Shown here piece by piece: positions 24,724 to 29,670 of a DNA stretch of 29,670 nucleotides. The stretch spans positions 1 through 29,670 of the IMG/VR virus record IMGVR_UViG_3300048925_000559, one strand, 5' to 3'. The position numbers were made by a program, and so were the translations under genes. The first letter of the stretch is position 1. Each line of letters begins with the position of its first letter. The notes beneath the pieces are model-generated. The model was given only the letters and a program-made list of their open reading frames with translations, had not been told where the DNA came from and ran no database searches. Origin of the DNA: a virus.

Positions 24724-25782
24724 ATGCATGATTTGCGCCTTTCCGACCCCCTCCCCCTTCTCGGTCCCTTGGAACGAGCAGCCAAGGCTGTCGGGCGGCT
24801 GGCCCAGGCAACTACCGGCAGTCCGGTTCTGGCCGCTTGGCTGCATCGGTCGCGGGTCGAGGCTGTTGCCAACATCGCCGACAGTCAGGGGCGCCGCGTC
24901 GATCCCAACCGACTGCGCACTCTGCTGGCTCAGGTGCCGACACGTGCTCTGCGCGACTGGGGGGCCACCATGCTGGCCCTCGATCTGATGCGGCAGATGC
25001 TCTCCGACCCCAGCCCGCCGGCATTCGCTCCGACCAGTATGGACGGGGCGCTCGCCCGGATGGAGGAGGCTCATGCCACGGCTGGACCGGCGGTGCTGGT
25101 CGCGTGCGGAGTTGGCTTCTTCGCCCATCTGGAGGCCGGCGGCGACCGCAGCGGAGCCTGTCTGGCTGTTTCCCGTTTCCTCGCCGCTCAAGGGATGACG
25201 CCGCTGCCGCTGCCCTGCCTGAACGGGGTCGAGGCGATCCGCCGCGCCGAACCGGACGGGATGTGGCTGGTTGCTTTCCTCGACGGTATCGCCCGGCAGG
25301 CGGAGCAGGGGGAGGATGGTCTCACCGCTCTGCTGCATCGCTGGCGCGGCTGGCGCCGGCGCGTCGGCGACCGGCGCAGCGATGCCCGTATCCGCCGGGC
25401 CGTCGATGCGGTGGCGGCGGAAGGGGTGATCGGCCCGGCCCGGCTGGCTGCCCGGCTGCGCTGTGCCACCAGTGCCGCCACCGATCTGCTGGAGGAATTG
25501 CAGCGGCTGGAGATCGCCGTGGAGATCACACGCCGGCGTACCCACCGTGTCTTCGTGGCGGCGGATCTGGCGGCGATGCTGGGGGAGGTGGCGCCGCGGT
25601 CCGCGGCGGCGGCCGAAGCCGTTCCTGGGATCGCGCCCGTGGCTCCCGCCGAACCGGACCGGTGGGTGGAACCGGCCGAAGGCGTCGACGATGCGCTTGC
25701 GAACCTGGAGCGCATCCTGAAGCGGCAGGACCCATTGCTGGCGCGTTATGGCCGGATCGCGGGGGCGTCAGGCGAGGAGTAG
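24724..25782 (+). CDS. Unrecognised protein with C-terminal HTH, possibly DUF1612/HTH_13-like
   Basis: The 352-residue protein starts at ATG 24724 behind an AT-rich leader with no Shine-Dalgarno, unlike every tail gene. The N-terminus (LERAAKAVGRLAQATTGSPV, LHRSRVEAVANIADSQGRRV) has the S-R-x-E-A feature of plasmid-borne Rhizobium HTH/DUF1612 proteins. Length and a winged-helix-like segment at about 235-275 (AEGVIGPARLAARLRCATSA, then ATDLLEELQRLEIAVEITRR) also agree. I hold the family name loosely. The C-terminus is Ala/Pro-rich and ends in a short helix. It is divergent from the recombinase and could be its regulator or that of the tail locus. No enzymatic motif was found. Confidence 0.65.
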   Translation: MHDLRLSDPLPLLGPLERAAKAVGRLAQATTGSPVLAAWLHRSRVEAVANIADSQGRRVDPNRLRTLLAQVPTRALRDWGATMLALDLMRQMLSDPSPPAFAPTSMDGALARMEEAHATAGPAVLVACGVGFFAHLEAGGDRSGACLAVSRFLAAQGMTPLPLPCLNGVEAIRRAEPDGMWLVAFLDGIARQAEQGEDGLTALLHRWRGWRRRVGDRRSDARIRRAVDAVAAEGVIGPARLAARLRCATSAATDLLEELQRLEIAVEITRRRTHRVFVAADLAAMLGEVAPRSAAAAEAVPGIAPVAPAEPDRWVEPAEGVDDALANLERILKRQDPLLARYGRIAGASGEE

Positions 25783-25836
25783 GGGGGACGGCACGGCATT
25801 CAAACCGGCAAAATCCTCACCTCCCCTCTCCCGTTT

Positions 25837-25865
25837 CCTGTTGCGGGGCGTTCCCTGTTGCGGGG
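25837..25865 (+). repeat. Short direct repeat, two copies of CCTGTTGCGGGG
   Basis: Two identical 12-bp copies at 25837-25848 and 25854-25865 (period 17) lie in the 259-bp gap between the HTH protein and the first TPR-glycosyltransferase. No other structure was seen in that gap. Origin is unknown; slippage duplication is the simplest account. Confidence 0.4.
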
Positions 25866-26041
25866 GAGCCAGATTGCGCCTGACAGCTTGCATGAACCGT
25901 TGGCAATCGGCCGATGCAGTCAGCAGCCGTGGTTAAGGGAGATGGCTGTGCGGATGGTGAATTGTTCTGGTCAGCCTCTCTCCAGCGCATTAAGAAACGC
26001 AAAGAGCTGTGCAGCGGCCTTGAAGCAGGAACACCGAAGTC

Positions 26042-27718
26042 ATGGCGACGACCGGCGACGTTCTGCGTCTGGCGGCGGATCACCACATCGCCGGGCGTCT
26101 GGAAGAGGCGATGGCGCTGTATCGCCTTGTCCTGCGCGTCGATCCTGTGAATGCCGATGGCTGGCGCCTGCTGGGCAAGGCCGCTAGGGCGGCCGGCGAT
26201 TATGGAGCAGGGCTGGGCTGCCTGCGGCGCCTTATCGCCCTATCCCCTGCCGACGCCACGATGTTTGCCGAACTTGCGGCTCTGCTGGCGGAGCAGGGTG
26301 ACGAGGCTGGCGCGCTTGCTGCCTATGGGGTGGCGCTGCACTGCGATCCGCTGATGGAGCAAGCGGCATTCCAGCGCGGGATACTCCTGTTCCGGCGTGG
26401 TGCTTTGAAGCAAGCCGAGGCCGCGTTCCGGGGAGTGGGCCTGCTTGTGCCCGCTCTGGCGATGGCGCACGTCAATCGTGGCGCTGTCCTGCATGCCCTG
26501 GGATGTCAGGAAATGGCCGAGGTGGCTTTGGCGCGTGGGCGCCGCCTGGCTCCGGAGGCGGTGGAGGCCGTGCTTAACAGTGCTCTGGTGGCGATAGCCC
26601 AAGGACGGTTGCCTGATGTGGAACGATACGGCAGGCGGGTTATCGCCCTGGCACCCGACTCTGTGCAGGGCTATGCCCTTTTTGCCAATGCGCGGGTGCA
26701 TCTGGGCAGGCCACAGGATGGGGTTGCCGCCTATAATCGGGCCCTAGATATTGAATCGGATAACTCGGAGCTGAAAGTAAACCGCGGTGTCGCCCGGCTT
26801 CTGCTGGGAGAGATGGCCGGTGGATGGGATGATCTGGCTGTTCGCTGGGAGACCACGGCGTCGCCAGGAGTGGGCGATGATCTGCCACGCTGGTCGGGTT
26901 CCGCCATACCGGCTGGACGGTTGCTGGTGGTGGGGCAACCCGGGGTAGGGGATGAGATCCTGTTTGCCAGTCTGATCCCGGACCTGGTCGAAAGCGGCAT
27001 TGCTTGCCGTCTCGTATGCGATACCCGCCTCGTCTCCTTGCTGCGGCGCTCTCTGAAGGGAACGGAGGTGGTGGGGCGAGATGCCGATCCCTCTGCCGTG
27101 ACGACATCCGCTCTGGTAGATGACAGTGTGGCACGGGTTCCGGCCAGCGACCTGCCGCGGTATCTGCGGCGCCGACCGGAGGATTTTGCCGGCCAACGCC
27201 CCTATCTGGTCGCCGATCCACAGCGGATTGCCGCCTTGCGGGCCCGTCACCGCGATGTCCAGCTGTGTATCGGCCTCTCGTGGCGCTCGGTTGCCAGTGC
27301 AGAGCGTTCGCTCGGTCTGGAGCAACTCGTGGATGCCCTCGCTCCAGGGGTGGCGGCAGCCGGAGGGCGGCTCATCAGCTTGCAATACGGTGTCGACGAC
27401 CAGGAGCGGCGCATCGCCGGCCTTTTTCATGAAACAAGCGTTGACCCATCGGGCGATCTCGATGGCTTTGCCTCCCTGGTGGCGGCGATGGATTTGGTCA
27501 TCACCATCGACAACACCACGGCGCACATGGCCGGTGGGCTTGGTGTTCCAGGCTGGGTGCTGCTGCCGTTCATGCCGGCGTGGTTCTGGGGGGTGGCTGC
27601 GGCCACATCCCCCTGGTACCCGAGTTTGCGGCTCTTCCGCCAGACGACGCCCGGGGATTGGAGGGGCGTGCTGGGCGAGGTGGGCCGGGCGTTACGGTCC
27701 GTGGGAGGAACGCCATGA
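26042..27718 (+). CDS. TPR-repeat glycosyltransferase, GT9/heptosyltransferase-like
   Basis: The 558-residue protein has about seven TPR-type helical repeats in residues 1-275 (for example HHIAGRLEEAMALYRLVLRV). A GT-B glycosyltransferase half follows at about 295-550. The latter has AGRLLVVGQPGVGDEILFAS, a central LCIGLSWRS strand, and the GT9-like sugar-nucleotide motif TIDNTTAHMAGGLGVPGWVL. It ends with SPWYPSLRLFRQTTPGDWRG. The likely role is cytoplasmic sugar transfer to a protein or lipid-linked glycan, with the TPRs as acceptor scaffold. Flagellin and surface-polysaccharide loci of azospirilla-like bacteria carry such proteins. AGGA lies about 11 nt before the start. Codon use is less G/C-biased than in its paralogue at 27815. 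Confidence 0.82.
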   Translation: MATTGDVLRLAADHHIAGRLEEAMALYRLVLRVDPVNADGWRLLGKAARAAGDYGAGLGCLRRLIALSPADATMFAELAALLAEQGDEAGALAAYGVALHCDPLMEQAAFQRGILLFRRGALKQAEAAFRGVGLLVPALAMAHVNRGAVLHALGCQEMAEVALARGRRLAPEAVEAVLNSALVAIAQGRLPDVERYGRRVIALAPDSVQGYALFANARVHLGRPQDGVAAYNRALDIESDNSELKVNRGVARLLLGEMAGGWDDLAVRWETTASPGVGDDLPRWSGSAIPAGRLLVVGQPGVGDEILFASLIPDLVESGIACRLVCDTRLVSLLRRSLKGTEVVGRDADPSAVTTSALVDDSVARVPASDLPRYLRRRPEDFAGQRPYLVADPQRIAALRARHRDVQLCIGLSWRSVASAERSLGLEQLVDALAPGVAAAGGRLISLQYGVDDQERRIAGLFHETSVDPSGDLDGFASLVAAMDLVITIDNTTAHMAGGLGVPGWVLLPFMPAWFWGVAAATSPWYPSLRLFRQTTPGDWRGVLGEVGRALRSVGGTP

Positions 27719-27724
27719 GGACGG

Positions 27725-27758
27725 GGCGTCAGGCATGAGCGGGAAATTGCCTGACGCC
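27725..27758. terminator. Perfect inverted repeat between convergent glycosyltransferase genes
   Basis: GGCGTCAGGCA (27725-27735) and TGCCTGACGCC (27748-27758) are perfect 11-bp arms around a 12-nt loop. They begin 7 bp after the stop of the plus-strand gene and 57 bp beyond the stop of the minus-strand gene. The position between converging genes suggests a bidirectional terminator or mRNA end-stabiliser. No U-tract is present on either strand. Confidence 0.55.
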
Positions 27759-27814
27759 GTGAGCACAGCGGAACCACCCCGCTCCGTCCCGACGCTCGAT
27801 GGCCGCGTCCGATC

Positions 27815-29281
27815 TCAGGTCCTGAGCGCCACCAGCTGGCGCAGGGCCTGTTCGGCGGCGGCGAACACGCCGTCCCAGTCGCCCGGGGTGGTCTGGCGGA
27901 ACAGGCGCATCGACGGGTACCAGGGGGTGGTGTCCGCCCACTCGCCCTTGCCGTCGCCATAGACCCAATAGGGCATGAACTGCAGCAGGTTCCACACCGG
28001 GCGGCCCAGCGAGCCGGCCAGATGCGCCACCGAACTGTCGGTCATGATCACCAGATCGAGCCGTTCCAGCACCGCCGCGGTATCGGCGAAATCGTTGAAA
28101 TGCTGCCCCAGCGGCGTGATCAGGGTGGAGGTGCCGAGCGTTTCCAGCTCCGCCTCCGGCGGGCCCTTCTGGATGCTGTAGAGCCGCACATTCGGCACGT
28201 TGAGGAAGCGAAGGAAACGGCTGAGCGTGGTGGCGCGGCGCGCGTTGTCCTTGAAGGTGACGCGGCCGGACCAGATGATGCCGACCTTGATCGTGCCGTC
28301 CGGGCCGGGAACCAGCCGGGCGGCCTTCTCGCGCGCTTCGGCCGTAACGGTCAGGCGGGTGGGCGGCGGCACCGTGTCGATGGTCGTGCCCAGCCGGTGC
28401 GGCAGGCTCATCAGCGGGCAATGGACGTCATAGGGCGGATAAGGAGTGCCGGCGCGCACGAAGCCGTCGATGCCCTCCAGCCCGGACAGCAGGCGGTGCA
28501 GCTCCGGATGGCATTCCAGCAGGACCCGGCCGCCGCGCGCCTTGACCATCGGCGCATAGCGCGCGGTCAGCAGCACGTCGCCGAACCCCTGTTCGGTGGT
28601 CAGCAGGATGGTCTTGCCGTCGAGCGGCCCGCCGTCCCACATCGTGCCGTCGGCGATGCGGTTCTGGTAGCTGGGCAGCGACAGGCGGGAATCGTAATCG
28701 CGGAAGCCTTCGGCATAGCGGCCGACCTGCAGCAGCGTCAGGGCGCGGTCCCACAGCAGCCCCGGGTCGTTGGGCCGGGCGCGCAGGGCGACGTCCAGGA
28801 TCTCCAGCGCACGGTCGAACCGGCAGCCGTGCCGCAGCGCCACCACCAGGTTGGACAGCAGGTTGGCGTTGCCGCCCGACAGCACCACCGCATGCTCCTG
28901 CGCGGCGATGGCGTCGGCATACTGCTCCACGTCGCCCAGCACGTTGCCGAGATTGGTCCAGGCGCCGACATGGCGCTGGTCGATCTCCAGCGCGCGCCGC
29001 TGGCAGGCGATCGCCGCCTCCGGCTTGCCGGCCTGCCGCAGCAGGGCGCCCAGCGCGCTCCATACGTTGGGATCCCGCGGCTTCTGCTCCAGCATCCCTT
29101 CCAGCATCTCGATGCTGAGTCCGTGGGAACCCTGGCTGGCTGCCGGGGTTGGGGCCGGAGCCGGTGCGGGAGCCGGCGCCGATGATACCGGAACCGACGA
29201 TATCGGATGCGGCGAGGCCTGAAGGGGCAAGGCTGCCTGGGAGGACGGCGCCGGGGCGGCCTGGGTGATGTTTGCCTTCAT
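27815..29281 (-). CDS. TPR-repeat glycosyltransferase, paralogue of the adjacent gene
   Basis: The 488-residue protein starts at ATG 29281 (MKANITQAAPAPSSQAALPL); the longer frame upstream to 29581 overlaps another gene end and has no family features. A Pro/Ala-rich linker (about 33-50) precedes roughly four TPRs (SIEMLEGMLEQKPRDPNVWS to about residue 225). A GT-B domain at about 235-488 carries TEQGFGDVLLTARYAPMVKA, VGIIWSGRVTFKDNARR and the motif MTDSSVAHLAGSLGRPVWNL. The ending (TTPWYPSMRLFRQTTPGDWD) is almost the same as in the convergent neighbour, so the two are paralogues. Probable sugar transfer to a surface component; acceptor and donor are unknown. Composition is typical of the host genome. 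Confidence 0.85.
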   Translation of the reverse strand: MKANITQAAPAPSSQAALPLQASPHPISSVPVSSAPAPAPAPAPTPAASQGSHGLSIEMLEGMLEQKPRDPNVWSALGALLRQAGKPEAAIACQRRALEIDQRHVGAWTNLGNVLGDVEQYADAIAAQEHAVVLSGGNANLLSNLVVALRHGCRFDRALEILDVALRARPNDPGLLWDRALTLLQVGRYAEGFRDYDSRLSLPSYQNRIADGTMWDGGPLDGKTILLTTEQGFGDVLLTARYAPMVKARGGRVLLECHPELHRLLSGLEGIDGFVRAGTPYPPYDVHCPLMSLPHRLGTTIDTVPPPTRLTVTAEAREKAARLVPGPDGTIKVGIIWSGRVTFKDNARRATTLSRFLRFLNVPNVRLYSIQKGPPEAELETLGTSTLITPLGQHFNDFADTAAVLERLDLVIMTDSSVAHLAGSLGRPVWNLLQFMPYWVYGDGKGEWADTTPWYPSMRLFRQTTPGDWDGVFAAAEQALRQLVALRT

Positions 29282-29427
29282 CTCTCGTCGTCGCTGGTGG
29301 TCTGCAGTCGGTTTGGAGCAGGGGCAGAGCGCGGGTAGGGCATAGACGGCTACTGATGGAGAGTCAAACCGTCCCTTCGGCTGCACTTGTGTGCTTCTTG
29401 AGGCCGCCCGGCGCTCATGCGGGAGGC

Positions 29428-29670
29428 TTAGCGCCGCCGCAGATCCTGAAGGTCGATGTCGTCGATCCGGAAGCCGGCCTGCCGAAGCGCCTTCAGCACG
29501 ATCACCTTCTGGGCGGTGCCTTCGCGCGCGGCGGCCTGGCGCAACTCCTCCACCAGATAATCGGGCAGCATCGCCTGCCACGGCCGGGTCGGCGCCGGGC
29601 GGACGATGGTGGGCGCCGGAGCCGGCTGGGGCTGCGGCGCGGGCTGAACGGCGGGCTGGACAGCAGCCTG
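29428..29670 (-). CDS. C-terminal end of an unidentified protein, cut at the right edge
   Basis: The frame enters from the right edge and ends with TAA at 29428-29430; 80 residues are visible. A Gln/Pro/Ala-rich stretch (QPAPQPQPAPAPT) precedes a compact helical tail (MLPDYLVEELRQAAAREGTA, QKVIVLKALRQAGFRIDDID, LQDLRRR). The tail resembles the ribbon-helix-helix-like C-terminus of small proteins that accompany ParA-type ATPases, but this is only a resemblance. The 5' part lies outside the window. It lies 146 bp upstream of the glycosyltransferase on the same strand. Confidence 0.55.
   Translation of the reverse strand, partial: QAAVQPAVQPAPQPQPAPAPTIVRPAPTRPWQAMLPDYLVEELRQAAAREGTAQKVIVLKALRQAGFRIDDIDLQDLRRR

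Overview
The window is uniformly GC-rich with strong third-position G/C bias and alphaproteobacterial-looking gene families. It most resembles an Azospirillum or related Rhodospirillales genome. That placement is an impression from gene content and composition, because the window has no rRNA or other marker gene.

Layout. Positions 1-6068 hold ordinary host genes: the 5' part of a sugar-nucleotidyltransferase (minus), a degenerate receiver-domain protein (minus), a LuxR-type regulator (plus), a 37-residue membrane peptide and an AqpZ-type aquaporin (both minus), and a PAS-PAS-GGDEF diguanylate cyclase (plus). Positions 6069-23404 form one long plus-strand block of phage tail genes in lambda order: tail terminator/minor capsid protein, tail tube, gpG-like chaperone, gpT-like chaperone in the -1 frame, tape measure, gpM, gpL, gpK, a fused gpI-gpJ protein, two small proteins, a 2187-residue fibre with four LamG-like domains, and a GH24 lysozyme. 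The block is followed by a serine recombinase on the opposite strand, a divergent unrecognised protein of possible DUF1612/HTH type, two convergent paralogous TPR-glycosyltransferases, and the end of a further minus-strand gene cut by the right edge.

The main result is that the tail block contains no terminase, portal, capsid, protease, head-tail connector, replication gene or phage repressor, and recognisable non-phage genes flank it on both sides. A complete non-contractile lambda-type tail with fibre and lysozyme but no head is the architecture of F-type pyocins. The best reading is therefore an alphaproteobacterial F-type tailocin (phage-tail-like bacteriocin). A decayed prophage, or a tail locus that pairs with a head locus elsewhere, is not excluded.

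How the genes would work together: the tape measure and the G/GT chaperones set tail length, the tube protein polymerises and is capped by the terminator, L/M/K/I-J build the tip, the small proteins and giant fibre give surface specificity, and the lysozyme would help release particles. An inverted repeat at 5961-5998, just before the first tail gene, is the best candidate control site. The flanking glycosyltransferases and nucleotidyltransferase suggest a surface-glycan neighbourhood, which could matter for target specificity; that link is speculative.
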